From Oegoconia quadripuncta (lineage: Eukaryota > Arthropoda > Insecta > Lepidoptera > Autostichidae): a DNA stretch of 64,000 bases. Made by a program: the position numbers and the translations under genes. Positions 12,256 to 24,824 of the stretch are shown piece after piece. The DNA is taken from assembly GCA_949316235.1 (NCBI GenBank), contig OX438758.1:13363731-13427730 (forward strand), given 5' to 3'. The notes under the pieces were generated by a model. The model did no database searches. It saw only the letters and a program-made list of their open reading frames with translations, and was not told where the DNA came from. Each line of letters opens with the position of its first letter. The stretch's first letter is position 1.

Positions 12256-13297
12256 TTTAATGATTGGAACATCAGCCACGGTTCGCTTTACCAAATACAC
12301 AGAAATGCATACGTAAAAGGAGTGAGTCATGCAAATATAATGATGTTTTTTGGTGGAAAGCAAATATATTGATGTTTTATGACAACCACGAAACCCGACG
12401 GGTTGAATCTATTATTTTAACGTGCCGAAACTATATAGCACTGTTATATACTGTTATGACATCGATCTGTGACAAAGAATAAAAAAATAGAAAAAAGAAA
12501 CCCTTAACCGAATGCGAGTCCAACTCGCAAATGCCCGATTTTTAGATCAAATAACCTCGTAATATTTTACGCCTTGTTCAAGGAGGTTTAGTTTAAGCTA
12601 TAACATGAAGAAAAGATGCGATTAGTTCGAAAAATGGCACCTTTTCAAGGCAAAGAGCGTCATTAGTGGAAGAGACGACATTCGATTGGTAACAAACAAC
12701 TGTAAATGGAACTTCTGCCATTAATTCCTTTGGTGTTACAAGGTTTATGATGTTGTATTGGAGCATTATTGAAGTTAACCTTAACATATAAATAAAAAAT
12801 GTAGTTCAATAGTGGTGCAATTTGTCGGTTTGTAAATTTAATAAACGTGCCATTCATTTAATCAATAAGTTATTTAACATCGTTATTTAATTCAAGTTCA
12901 ATGTAGGACACTACTGCCATCTTGTATTTTAACCTTGCATAAACAATGTTTAGGTGTTGTAATATTGGTTCCGTTGGAAGTTTTGTCACTGTGATTATTA
13001 AGCGAATTTGCTGAATAATTTTTTTTTTTTTGTGATTAATTTTTACGGCTCTGGAAGCGTGTCCTTTTGAGCCAGTCCTTTTTTCCACTTTTTCCAGTTC
13101 CAGTTTTTTTTTTAACACTTAACACATTGGTTATTATGACACTTTTACAGCACTAAATATGCCAGGGTTGCTAGATGTGTGGAAGAAATCATAGACCTAC
13201 GGATTCATGGCCTAGTCTAGGGGTGATTTAATTTCTTAAACATTTTCAACTACATTAAAAAAAAAATGACGTCACATCTAAAAATTAAAATCAGCAA

Positions 13298-13625
13298 TAT
13301 TTTAAAATTTGACATTGTTATATCTATTCGTCAGAATAAGCATCCCGGTTATTACAGTATACTGTAATGCTGTTTGATCCTAGACAGTATCATTAATAAC
13401 CAATCAAAAAATAGTCAAACTCTGTGATTTAACCACAAATTATTTTATAATTGTGGACATTGCAATATATCCTAACTAATAAGCATTCCACAGCAATCTT
13501 TTAAAATCTGACATTGTAATACGTATTCGTCAGAATAAGCATCCCGGTCATATTGTAATGCTGTTTAGCCCTACACAGTATTATTAATAACTAATCAAAG
13601 TATAGTTAAACTAAGTGGTTTAAAG
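13298..13625 (+). repeat. Diverged direct duplication of about 130 bp
   Basis: About 13298-13430 and 13495-13625 share 'tattcgtcagaataagcatcccggt', 'gtaatgctgttt' and 'cagtat...attaataac.aatcaa'. The copies are clearly related but diverged. They are non-coding and of unknown origin. Confidence 0.6.
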
Positions 13626-14110
13626 GATTTTTGATGTAAATAAACTATGATAATAACTACCAATACGTTTATACACGAGGTATCGACTCGTATATACCGT
13701 TTCAAAGTTCTCTAGTTCTCCGAACCGGTTGCACAGCAATGAATGGTCCATAGAGTGCGGAACCTAACTCGTTCGCCCCACAAGGTCGTCGGTTCGATCG
13801 TGACACGACAAACGGTTTACTATTAACTACCTACGTAACCACTCGTTACATTGCTGACGGTACAGATAAGTTGAAGCTAACAGTTAGGAAATAGTTCTAT
13901 TAATGTGCGGTTAAGTAATGCGAAGTTACTATAGTATTTCGAATATTAAACAGTCCTGCTTTTATGGCTCTTTGATGTATTTGTCACATTTTGGTCTTAA
14001 ATTTTTTAATTTATATTGTCAAATTAAACAAAATTAGAAAACAAAGAATTAGTATGTAAGATACTAAGTTGTTAAAGTGACTGATAAGTTGGTTCAGTAT
14101 GGACATGTTA

Positions 14111-14142
14111 TTTTTATTTATTTTATTTTATTTTATTTTATT
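14111..14142 (+). repeat. (TTTTA)n microsatellite
   Basis: A run of tttta units between two non-coding stretches, just upstream of a LINE tail remnant. Confidence 0.7.
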
Positions 14143-14289
14143 CGGAACACCAACAGCAGAAATAAAAAGGTTGAGTACATAGAATATTTCAACAAAGCCA
14201 TTAAAAGGTATTCGCAGATACATCCTGATTAGACTTATCAACCATAAAAAGAAGAAATAAACTCTCCGGGATGAGGTCCCTAGGAGTGT

Positions 14290-14466
14290 GCCGTGCTTAT
14301 GAGGAGTGATGAAACGCATGTTACTAACAGAGTGATGAATATGGATGTCGATGGATGGAAAGGAAGAGGAAGACCACAATAGAAGGTTGGATAATGAATA
14401 ATGAGATAACGGCCGTCAGAGGAGAATGGAAACCCCAAAGAATGAGACAAAGGCAAGAAGATGAAT
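14290..14466 (+). pseudogene. Non-LTR retrotransposon tail, internally deleted
   Basis: Encodes fragments of the same C-terminal peptide as 15241-15690 (ETHVTNRVMNMDVDGWKGR on the plus strand, then a broken remainder). Frameshifts and deletion show that it is dead. Confidence 0.5.
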
Positions 14467-15240
14467 AAAAATAGAACAAAGATGTTATACTATGGGTCTC
14501 GCTTCTTTTCCCACAGTCGGTTTCCCTTTCCGAAGAGTTAGTAGCTTAGGCATACTGACTGACAGATAAATGCATAAGCACTGTTTATTTGTTAGTAAAC
14601 ACTTTATTGTACAAAAGAAAATACACGAGTTTAAAGAGGTATTAAGAATTAAACCACACGAGTACAACGGCGGACTTAGCCTTAGCTCTATTATGATTTC
14701 CAAAAGATTTAAATTGACATTCAACTAAGAATAAGAAATCTTTTTTGATCCATTTAGCGACACAAATACATTACAAATAATGTTGTATTTACTACATAAA
14801 ACAACATTAAGTATGTAACATCAATCGAAACGTAAACTGTAGCTAGTTTTCGGTATCGCAAATCATGATGAGGGCTTGAGCTTGAGCTCAGCACAGGTTA
14901 TAGTCGAGAGAAAAATACGACTACAAAGCTGGTTCTCAGTGGAGCCCAAGGTGAGATTACGGACACCAATGGGACATACACAAATAGATAGATAGATAGC
15001 ATTTATTTGCATCCATGTGCACACACATAACAAATTTTACATAAGAAAAATACAACTAAAACAATAAAACACAAGTACAGACACAACAAATATAATGTGT
15101 GTGCCCCAGTATACAAACAGGCTCAGTGTATGGATTAAAAAAAATAATAATAAACACGTTGTGCATACAAGGAAAAGATATATACCAAAATAGTTCCGAA
15201 TGACTGGTGCACATTGCATAATACTTTAATTATCATTTAA

Positions 15241-15690
15241 ATGTAACATAAAGTAGTAAGACCTGTCGTAAAATATGGATCGGAGTGTTGGGCCATGAAG
15301 AAGTCGGATGAAAGAAAATTGCATGCAGCAGAGATGATAACGTTTAGATGGATGGGTGGTGTGACGAGGGTGGATAGAATAAGGATTGAGCATGTACCTA
15401 AGACGGAGTTTAAAAGTGGCACCCGTGACAGGTAAGTTGAAAGGAAACCGTTTGGCTTGGTATGGACATGTTATGGGGAGGGATGAAACGCATGTTACTA
15501 AGAGAGTGATGAATGTGAATATCGATGGTTGGAAAGGAAGACCACGGAAAAGATGGATAGATTTTGTGAGGGATAATATGAACGAAAAGAGCGTGAATGA
15601 TGAGGTAACGGCTGATGGAGGAGATTGGAAAAAAAGACGTACTGCTCCGACCCCAAATAAATTGAGACCAGGGCAAGAAGATGATAGTAT
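15241..15690 (+). pseudogene. Non-LTR retrotransposon reverse-transcriptase C-terminus (RTE-like)
   Basis: The plus-strand frame begins near RPVVKYGSECWAMKKSDE, continues with MITFRWMGGVTR, and after a frame change gives GNRLAWYGHVMGRDETH and GRPRKRWIDFV. This order (YGSECW, MLRWM.GVTR, RLxWYGHVxRRD, GRPKKRW) is characteristic of the end of insect non-LTR reverse transcriptases, which I attribute to the RTE-like group. The 5' part with the catalytic YxDD is absent. Further fragments of the same family lie at 14290 and 46170. Confidence 0.6.
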
Positions 15691-15741
15691 AAGAACTGGA
15701 AAAAAAACTAATCATATCATAATATAGCATTTATAATAAAT

Positions 15742-16000
15742 ATAAATAAATATCCTTAGACATACACACAGCGCCATCTAGTTCCACAGTAAGCAACTAT
15801 AGGCTTGTGTTGTGGATACCAGATGGTTGATATATATTGCTAAATACATTTTTTTTTGTAAAAATAAAAACATCCATAACTCGGGTACGCATGTCCGTAT
15901 TCATCACACAAACATGTGTTCCTAGCGGGATTCGAACCCGCAACCTTTTAATATACTGGTCAGAGTTGCTAAGCACTACACCAAACAGGTCGTCAATGAT
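15742..16000 (-). repeat. tRNA-headed SINE, family B
   Basis: Read on the minus strand it starts with a tRNA-like head containing the B-box 'ggttcgaatcccgc' and continues through 'gatgaatacggacatg', 'atccatctggtatccacaac' and 'agatggcgctgtgtgt'-like segments. Related copies or pieces are at 16803, 18880-19355, 20655, 24238, 25455, 25835, 26060 and 26450. The tRNA-like head supports a SINE. Confidence 0.65.
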
Positions 16001-16802
16001 ATAAATTTAAGTTTTAAAAGACTAGGCCTCTACGTGACAATATCAGTCGTCACAGCCACCGTAAAAAAGTCGGCAATCCACTGTCAAAATATTTTTTCAC
16101 AAATCAATACAGAAACGTATTCCGACATGTCAAACACTTGATATTGGTACCTACAAGGTCAACAAATGTGACTGTTTCAAAATGATTTTTGTGTAATTGA
16201 TATTATTGTAAAGCAATAAATCACTATGTTACCTAATGTTGCCAATGCTTGTGTCAATTTGGCAATATTTTACACCTATTTTTGATTCAACGATTGAGCA
16301 TTACTAAGTATACTTAATTGGTAGAACTTAAATAAGAAATAGCCTTTGGGTATGATTAAATATATTAACACACATCAACATGTCCCCATTGGCCTTCTCT
16401 TATTAGGAGAGATATGGACGATAATCTATCACGCGAGTGGAGGATTTGTGTCATACTGACCAACTGATATTCAATTCCTCGTGTAGCTCTCCTTCGTAAT
16501 ATACTGTGAATCTGAGTAACATTGCGACCAGTTACGGTAATAATGACATTCTTTTGACTGTAAAAAAAATTAATAATCTACGAGTTGTGACGAGTGACGT
16601 GGTATTTCCCAAATTTTATTTTAATTTACAGTACTACAGAAAATAAATTCAATGTTACGCGTATTTTTGCAGTAATAACCGTATTACTGCTCCAATTTTT
16701 ATGGGAACATTGTGAAAGTTCGTTAACTTTCCAACAAAACAATATTAAATAATGTGTTTTTGCTTTTGTTTTTAGTTTTTTTATTTAATTTTTCTTTAAT
16801 GC

Positions 16803-17035
16803 CACGACAATTGGTGTAGTGGATAGCGACCCTGTCAGCGAAACCAACGGTTACGGATTCGAATTCCGCGAGGGCTAAATATTTGTGTGATGAATACGAA
16901 CATAATAATCCCCTGTCATGGATGTTTATATAAATAGGTATTTATGTGTGTTTATCCGTTATCTAGTATATATAGTACAAGGTTTGCTTAGTTTGGGACT
17001 AAATGATTGGTGTAGGTGTTTATATATATATTTTA
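16803..17035 (+). repeat. SINE family B-like copy (plus strand)
   Basis: Head 'ggtgtagtggatagcgaccc' with the B-box-like 'cggattcgaattccgcgagg', followed by 'gtgtgatgaatacgaacat', 'tatttatgtgtgtttatccg' and 'gtttgcttagtttgggac'. The copy at 24238-24430 is the closest relative. Confidence 0.65.
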
Positions 17036-17036
17036 T

Positions 17037-17362
17037 ACTAGCTTTCCGCCCGCGGCTTCGCTTGCGTAGAATAACTTTATCGCAGAAATTTGTTAATCCC
17101 ACCGGAACTACTCACTTTATCGAGATAAAAAATATCCTATGTGTCAATTCAGGGTATACATGGGGCACACTAAAAGTTTTGCACTTCTAGCTAATCGAAA
17201 CTATTTGAATTTCGAATGTTATATTTATTGAAACAACTTGCAACCTTCGACATACCTATTCTACCTTTATACCAAATTTCATCCAAATCCGTCCATCCGT
17301 TTCGCCATGATTAGGCAACAAACAACCCAACAAACATCCCAACTTTAGCATTTATAATATAG
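17037..17362 (+). repeat. Interspersed repeat with 'tttccgcccgcggcttcgc' signature
   Basis: Full-looking copy of the family at 1455-1640: the start 'actagctttccgcccgcggc', the middle 'atcctatgtgtcaattcagg', the end 'atttcatccaaatccgtcca' and 'agcatttataatatag'. Non-coding. Confidence 0.6.
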
Positions 17363-18116
17363 TCAGACAAAAAAGTCGCACTCAAATCCGACCATGTATT
17401 GACCACTGAGACAAGACGGCATACATCCGTCGTTTTTCACCGAGAGTTTAAAATTGCACTAGAGGTCACTCACCCGAATACTAACCGTGCCATTTTCGGC
17501 TTAACTGAATATTAACTGAAGCGCTTCATAAAAACAAATATACCTATAGGTAAAAAAATATCAGTGACACCAACGCATGCGCACTAAGTAATTAATTTAA
17601 CGATCAACTTTCTTGGTGATAATAACTATGTTTCTGAGAATAGCAAATGGAAAAGATATGCATCAAAAGATGGAATCATCACTCAATCACTCATGGACAT
17701 ATCTTTGGGGTATTACCATCAGAACAATGGACACCAGACGTCCTTCCCACGCTTTCAAGCGTTTAGCAAGAATTGCAGCTACTGAGCATGCGTGATAAAC
17801 ATACTTGAGGCATGTACAGGGCACATAGAAATAAGTAACACAACTTATGGTGATTTTAAACGTTGAATTTATGAGCTAGTTTGTGGGGTATGGAAAGAAA
17901 GAAAAAGGAAATTGGATCATCGTATCATGTAATGACAGCTTACCTACTAAAGTATGATTTTAAATATGAGATAAGATAAGATATTTCATTCACAATAAAG
18001 GCTTTCCATCAGGTGAGATTGTGGTCAAAAGCAAATCCAATCAATCATAAAAAAAAAGACCGTGCAAAATAACAATATGCTATAAAAAAAATTTGAACTA
18101 TTTTAAATGAACTTTT

Positions 18117-18437
18117 TTTTGCACGTTGTTCGTACTTGACCTCAATCACACCTGATGTTAAATGAAGATGAGGTCGAAGGTAGAAGCGTACTGACCTGGA
18201 AACCCCAACACATTTGCTGGACTGGCTATCTTATCTCTGACAACCGGAATACAACAATGCTATTAACATTGCTGCTTGGCGGCAGATTTAGATAAGATGG
18301 TGGTAGCTAGCCAGGCGGACATTTAAAATGCCCTACCACCAATCAAACCGAGTACTTAAACATGTACCCCGCTGGGGATCGAACCCGCGACCTCCGAATC
18401 GTAAACCCAATGTTGTTTACATTGAGCCACATAGGCG
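18117..18437 (-). repeat. SINE family A (full-length copy)
   Basis: Complete minus-strand copy running from 'cgttgttcgtacttgacctc' (3' end) to 'cctatgtggctcaatgt' complement (tRNA-like head). It is among the least diverged copies in the window. Confidence 0.75.
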
Positions 18438-18879
18438 GTTAAACTTACCCCTAAGGTACTTGTAATTTTTTTCTATAAAGTTTAAATTGCTATGTACATA
18501 GTTTTATAGTGTTATCGTACTGCATACATTTGAGTATTGTGCTCGTCTGTAATTGGAGTGCACACCAGATAATTTTTATTTTTATAAATTTTGTAAGATG
18601 TAATGCAGTACCCTGATGGTGAACCTAAATAAATAAACACCACTAGGCTGAGTCTGTATCGTCGCTGCCAATTTTTTTTCTGAAAACTTTTGTGTATAAG
18701 GAAAGTGTTGATAATCATTCATAACTAGTACGATTTACTACACAAGAATAATTGATGTATTTTTTTAGAAATCAAATGTGTTCCAAAAATTATAATTGTT
18801 TCAACTTAGACTATGACTGCAATTTCGACTCTGAATCTCTTTGAAATATTTTTTTTGTATATTTTATAATTAACAAGTA

Positions 18880-19355
18880 AATAAATAAATATTCTTGGAC
18901 AGAGCTCCATCTAATTCCATACTAAGCAACTAGGCTTGTATTATGGCTACCAGATGATTGATATACTACACAAATAATATTTTTTTTCGTAAATATACAA
19001 ATAATAAAATTAATAAAAAAAAAAAAAAAAATTATTTCGTGGGATAAAAATTATCACTTGAAAACGTCCCATTTTTTATCTTATTATTAAAGTTTTTGAC
19101 TTTATCGCTCATTCACAAAGCTTATTTCCCAGAGAAGAACGAGCAAGAAACTCAAGGGTTGTAAGTTTGGGTTACAAATATATTATATTTTATAATAGCC
19201 TTTGGTAAATAATGTCTGTAATATAAATAAAAACATCCAGAATCGGGTCCATATTCATCATATAAAGATATGTCCCTAGCGGGATTCGAACCCGCGATCT
19301 TATGGTTTAGCAGATAAAATTTCTAACCTGTAGTGGTTAGTAACAGGTCGTAAAG
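18880..19355 (-). repeat. SINE family B split by another repeat
   Basis: Family B segments at about 18890-18990 ('agctccatctaattccatac') and 19235-19355 ('gcgggattcgaacccgcgat') flank a piece (about 19030-19220) of the repeat seen at 24830 and 50590 ('gagaagaacgagcaagaaac'). This is consistent with one element inserted into another. A 19-bp A run lies near 19013. Confidence 0.5.
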
Positions 19356-19845
19356 TTCTATATTATTTTAATTCAATGTCGTTAAAATTATACCAAGATG
19401 TGTTAAACTCGGTCTGCCCATTTAGTTGCTAAAGAGAGAGGCCACAACCGGAAATCATACATTTATTTATAAAAAGTGTTATACTATGTTTTATATTAAT
19501 CGAAACGTTACCAAATCATTATTATTTATTAGATGACCCTTTCCATGTTCTTACGTGGGCTAACAAGTCATAGTAACTTTGTTATTCATATAAGTAACAT
19601 AGATGATGCTCATTATATGGAATTTACTGCCTAGATAATCTGTGTTACGTCATTTTGTATAAATTATACATTCCATTACTATAATATACTATAATAACTT
19701 GAATTTCTATGTTCAAATTAGAAATTATCTTCTTAAATCATCGATTTAGGAGTATTTATAAATTGTTGTTTTTTTTTTTAAATATGGATGTATATGATTT
19801 CCAGAAAAAAAAATCTTTACTTAGGTATCGATGGATAGGATCGCC

Positions 19846-20150
19846 TCCGTGGCTAAACAACATTAGGTTTACGATTCGCAGGTCGCGGGTTCGTGCCCCA
19901 GCGGGGTACATGTTTAAGTACTCGGTTTGTTTGGTGGTAGGGCATTTTGAATGTCCGCCTGGCTAGCTACCACCATCTTATCTAAATCTGCCGCCAACCA
20001 GCAATGTTAATAGCATTGTTGTGTTCCGGTTGTCAGAGATAAGATAGCCAGTCCCCCAAATGTGTTGGGGTTTCCGGGTCAGTACGCTTCCACCTTCGAC
20101 CTCATCTTCACTTAACATCAGGTGTGATTGAGGTCAAGTACGAACCCGAT
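19846..20150 (+). repeat. SINE family A (plus strand)
   Basis: Runs from the tRNA-like head 'tcgcctccgtggctaaacaa' through 'ggtcgcgggttcgtgcccca' to the terminal 'gattgaggtcaagtacgaac'. A few bases are missing from the head compared with 27054. Confidence 0.75.
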
Positions 20151-20395
20151 ACCGGCCATAGTCCACCACGCTGGCGCAATGCGGGTTGGGGACTTCACAT
20201 GCCTTTGAATTTTTTTTTCTCAGACATGCAGGTACCTCACGATAATTTCTTTCGCCGTTCCAGAAAAGTCGGATAAATGCACATAAGCAATTAAATTAAA
20301 TTTAAAAACTCATTGGTACATAGCCGGCCTGGGAATCGAACCCGGACCTCCCAAATTGGGTGACCGCGTCTTAACCGCTGAGCCACCGACGCTTT
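20151..20395 (-). repeat. Third tRNA-headed SINE-like repeat (family C)
   Basis: On the minus strand: 'gtcggtggctcagcggttaa' (A-box region) and 'ggtccgggttcgattcccag' (B-box), a good tRNA-like head. The body ends in 'caacccgcattgcgccagcg'-like sequence directly abutting the SINE-A copy on its left. Only one copy of this family was noticed. Confidence 0.55.
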
Positions 20396-21043
20396 TAAAA
20401 ACATAAATAACATTAATTCTATTCGATACAGCGTAATTCTATTAAATTTAATTCAGAAGTAAACAATTCAATTATCCATGTAATAAATAACCAATTTAAT
20501 GGTCCGTCAATTCAAAATATACAAAGAATAAACAATCCAATAATTCGTTAAATTCAGAAATACAAAAAATAACTCAAACAAGAATTCATGCAATATGTAT
20601 TTATAACAAAATGTTTTCGTGTAGCATTAAGCCATCTGGTTTTAATAATTACAAGTCTAATTGCTTATTATGGAACTAGATGGCGCTGTGTGTATGTCCA
20701 AGGATATTTATTTATTTATTTTCCTATAGCACTTTCTTCATTTGTAACACAAAGAAGTAGTCGTATTTCATTACAAGTCGGTAACAAAATTTCAAAGCTT
20801 TGAATGTTTAGACCTTAATTTAAGTAACTATTTAACCTACTTATATATCACATCGTATTAACGCAATGAAACATGAAATTACCGTGTCGAAGTACAATAG
20901 ATTGTCGAATCAGATAAATTAAATGACTTGATAACAGGTTGTACGTTTGGCAGCATAAGTTTGACTGACCACTGACATTACATGACGTAAGTGAAGCACA
21001 CACTTATTATTGTGAATTATTTTGAATTATTTGAATAAAGAAT

Positions 21044-21130
21044 TATTACGAGAAGGAACGTTAATTTAATGTAATGGATATAAATAAAGGAGTATTACGA
21101 GAAGGAACGTTAATTTAATGTAATGGATTT
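21044..21130 (+). repeat. 49-bp tandem duplication
   Basis: The unit starting 'tattacgagaaggaacgtta' at 21044 is repeated from 21093 with about 37 identical bases. It looks like a recent local duplication with no coding content. Confidence 0.75.
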
Positions 21131-21847
21131 AATTTTTCTCTACATTGTAATACTTAAATGAAATATTAGTGTTTCGAACTTGAAAATTTACTATTTTTAG
21201 AAGCGATAATAATTAGCATTGACATAGACGTAATTAATTCATAATTTTCATTATAAATCTGTTCATGACACTATAAAATTAGGCATGTCATTAAATACAC
21301 AAAAATAAACACAAAAAAGAGTAGGTATCAATTGAAATGCCATTATTAAGATAATCGAAACTGTAGGTATTATGTATAGAATATTATCTTAATTTTGTTT
21401 TTTGAAAAACACTAAAACAAGCCCTAAGTCCCTGGTTGATGGAATCGTATTCAGAAAGCTGGCATCCATTACCTTGCTGTGTCTATAGCACGTCTGATAC
21501 TTTTTCCAAAGTATGGCCACCCCTCTAATTAACCCAGGGAAAATACGGTAAAAAATTAACTTAGCCAGACATAATTCAGAACCGACTTATATAATTGCTA
21601 TCTTATATGTAGGTCGATTTTTTTAGAAAACCCTATTTTTAATTTGTATCTTAATAACAATAAATACTAACTGATATTTAATTAGGTAGACTTTTGTTAA
21701 AAACAGTTAACTTATTGATGGATAAATCATGTTATAGTTAGGCATGCATGTGTTTTAGCTGAAAATGATATGATGGCTATCATAAATGGTAGCCATAGCC
21801 TTAGTCAAAGTCAATGTCAACAATGCTTTATTTTATAGGTATACAGG

Positions 21848-22021
21848 GTTTTTTTTATGCACAACGGGTTGGTACTTGACCTCAATCACACTTGATGTTA
21901 AGTGAAGATAAGGTCGCAGGTGGAAGCGTACTAATCCGGAAACCCCAACACCTTTTCGAGGACTGGTCATCTTATCTCTGACAACCGGAACACAACAATG
22001 CTATTAACATTGCTGCTTTGC
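21848..22021 (-). repeat. SINE family A, truncated
   Basis: The 3' half of the family, from 'gcacaacgggttggtacttg' to the 'attaacattgctgct' region. The tRNA-like head is missing. Confidence 0.65.
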
Positions 22022-22059
22022 TTATTAACTAGCTTATTAACAAGATAAGGTGAGCAGAG

Positions 22060-23260
22060 AGCTGCTTATGAATACCTATATGTTAAGAATAAACTTGATC
22101 CTAACTTTCGTTGCTGACCATACAAGACTACTATTGAATTTTGCTTTGATTGTTTTTTAAAGCGTAATCAATCTTCGTTACAGCCTCCAGCATGTTATAT
22201 ATTTATATATGTGTCGTGGCTGTCTGTCGGTATGTAAACTTAGTGATATATATTTATTAGAAATAAGTGAGGCAATACTTTATGTTGACGCGGAAATGTA
22301 AAAGGCACTGTAAACTTAATATATCTATCTTATGTAACAGAACAAACGGTCTGTAAAAAAGAAGAGTATTACCTCAAAATTTTTTCAAGAACTTTCACAT
22401 GATAATTAAAATAAAAATTAAATTGTCCTGAATTCATTAATTATAGCCATCCTTAAAGTTATGTTACGGAGAACATAGGATGTGCACTGTAACTCCTGTA
22501 AGCCAGGATCAAGAGTGGTACTCGACACGGCGCCTCCTGAACTAGACGATGCCCTACGTGTCACCTTTGTCACCTTTGACTAATTAAAGAAAGAATTTAA
22601 GGGTCAAAAAGTAGGAAAGAAAGAAAGTCCTGCCTCCACCAGAGCAAATGGAAGAGATATAGCATGTGCAGTCATCACCTATCGATACTACTTCAACTAC
22701 TCGACATAGACCTCTTCTAAGGCTCCACTAAAGCGCTCCACTGAGGCCGATCTTCGGTTTTACCTAGTCACTTCCAGTCACCTGAGACATATCGACGCTC
22801 CTTCTATCTGTGTGATGTCCCACTACGCATGCAGCTACCCTGACGGTATAAACCATTTATATGGCACGGCTGTCTGCCGCGGTAACCGCCATGAGCGCGG
22901 TATCATCGCGTTCTCGCCAACAGCAGTGCTACTCACACGATAAGTGTTAACGAGTCGGAGAGGATAGTGCATGATTTGCGCGCGGATTTACGTTATCGCT
23001 TCTTCAGCGTTTAAGTCCGCCTGAATAGGCTCTTATAATTTTTGACATGAAAGGAGTGTGTGAACCTAAGTATCTGCGTAAAGCCTCGTCTATACTGGGA
23101 ACTTTTGTATCGACACATGTTGCAGCAAATGTGTTTGTATTTGACATAAACATCTCACATCTCTGAATATGATTATAGTGTACATCTATAGTAGATTAGC
23201 AAGAAGTTTATACATACGGTACTGATTAAAATAAGTCCCGACAGGTATCTCATATGTATC
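22060..23260. other. Intergenic tract with degenerate repeat fragments
   Basis: No gene is supportable. About 22690-22830 contains a fragment ('aagcgctccactgaggccga') of the kind often found in lepidopteran dispersed repeats. The rest is unassigned. Confidence 0.4.
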
Positions 23261-23261
23261 C

Positions 23262-23302
23262 CAAAATTAACGGCTTATCACCTGGATAAGCCGTTAATTT
23301 TG
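23262..23302. repeat. Perfect 18-bp inverted repeat
   Basis: Bases 23262-23279 and 23285-23302 are exact reverse complements around a 5-base loop (acctg). 'atcacctg' also recurs just after the right arm. It sits at the edge of a diverged LINE-like repeat (23300-23750). Confidence 0.75.
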
Positions 23303-23750
23303 ATCACCTGAGAAGCTTGTCTTCTTTTCGAGTCGAGGCAAGTGTCAAATTTTATTAAACCAAAACTTAGCCACTCTACCAGCACTGTCTGTGGCGTTAA
23401 GGAGGTCGTCAAAGGTGCAGCTGTCAGGACACACGGAGTATTAAGTGATCCATTGTCTGCGGGGAGACTCCGCACTTCCATCGATCACTACCACCATCGA
23501 AGAAGCCCCACCTGCACAGATTATCTTTGCTGCGGCCGACTTAGGTCCGAAGCCGATTTAAGGATTTCATTAGCCTCTGCCATGCCGCGATGTGATCTAA
23601 TTTCATGGAGGTATTAACCGTAATCACCACGCTTGGCAGACGGGTTGACAATCGCAGATTTTTGTAAGGCTAATGGTGGCCTTTTACGACACCCACGGAA
23701 AGCGATGAGTTAGTCCTATTCTGCTCTGTCGGCGATCACATGGCGAATAC
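23303..23750. repeat. Degenerate LINE-like repeat remnant
   Basis: The right end contains 'ccttttacgacacccacgga' and a 'gtcggcgatcacatgg' segment, typical of the 3' ends of a lepidopteran LINE. A related scrap is at about 3150-3240. Open frames on either strand here show no domains. Confidence 0.4.
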
Positions 23751-23790
23751 AAATCTGCAATCTGTGTTTGAGAATAATAAAGTTATATTT

Positions 23791-24105
23791 TAACCGGCTC
23801 CGTGGCTCAATGTAAACAACAGAGGGTTTACGAATCCGAGATCGCGGGTTCGTACCCCATATTTAGTAGTCGGTTTGGTAGGTGGTAGGGCATTTTAATT
23901 GTCCGCTTGGTTAGCTACCACCATCTTATCTAAGTCCAAAACAGCAATGTTAATAGCATTGTTGTGTTTCGGTTATCAGAGATAAGATAGCCAGTCCCTC
24001 AAAATAAGGTGGGGTTTCCGGATCAGTACGTTTCCACCATTGCCTCAACTTCAATTAACATCAGATGTGATTGAGGTCAAGTGCTAACCCGTTGTGCATA
24101 AAAAT
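23791..24105 (+). repeat. SINE family A (plus strand, diverged)
   Basis: Head 'accggctccgtggctcaatg', B-box region 'gatcgcgggttcgtacccc', end 'gattgaggtcaagtgctaac'. It has a deletion in the middle (about 23935). Confidence 0.7.
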
Positions 24106-24237
24106 TTTATCCGTCTTAAAAAAGGAGGAGGTTCTCATTTCAGCCCTTTGTATGTTTTACATTTGACACTTGATTTTAGTGCAACCTTTATTTTATTGAA
24201 TTGTCGCCCTGAAATCCCCTCATCATTTTGGTCAAGA

Positions 24238-24430
24238 CGACTGATTGGGGTGGTGGATGTGACCCTGTCAGCGAAACTAACGGTTACGGTTTCGAATCCC
24301 GCGAGAGGCGAAGTTTGTGTGATGAATATGAACATTTATTCCCGAGTAATGGCTGTTTATATAAATATTTATGTATGTATCCATTATCTAGTCTCCATAA
24401 TACAAACTTTGCTTAGTTTGGGACATGATA
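24238..24430 (+). repeat. SINE family B-like copy
   Basis: Shares 'gaccctgtcagcgaaac', 'acggtt(t)cgaatcccgcga', 'gtgtgatgaatatgaacatt' and 'gcttagtttgggac' with 16803-17035. Overlapping open frames in both strands are by-products of this repeat. Confidence 0.65.
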
Positions 24431-24824
24431 TAGCACAAAACATGCCGATACAAATATTTCTACTGTGGATGCCTCTCTATGTCTCACTTTTTGGCACAAT
24501 CAATCATGTATGGCATTATTTAGTCGGATGATTAATTGTCGCGTACTATTTTTTTTGTGCCCACATTTACAGTGATTGGACAAAGATGCCGTTATGGAGC
24601 GGGTAATGCCGGTTACCGTTCGATTTCTTTGCTATGAATTCATGTGCTTGTACAATATTAATAAGTAGTTGTCGAGTGTGAGGGCTTTGAACCAATGAGT
24701 GGGAGGTACGTTATGCGCGTTCTTCGAATTTATTGAATAACATAGAGTCGTCTATAACGACTACGACTAGTTATACGTAATTTTGATATGGTGTTACACT
24801 CACGACAAGACAAGAGGGAGTTAC

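Noticed and set aside
19260..19300. tRNA genes at 'gcgggattcgaacccgc'-type sites (also 15925, 26510 and others)
   Set aside because: The B-box is good but no cloverleaf with a paired acceptor stem can be drawn, and the sites recur with the same flanks, so they are SINE heads.
24094..24531. 145-codon plus-strand open frame
   Set aside because: It runs across the end of one SINE and all of another. Its peptide is the translation of repeat sequence.
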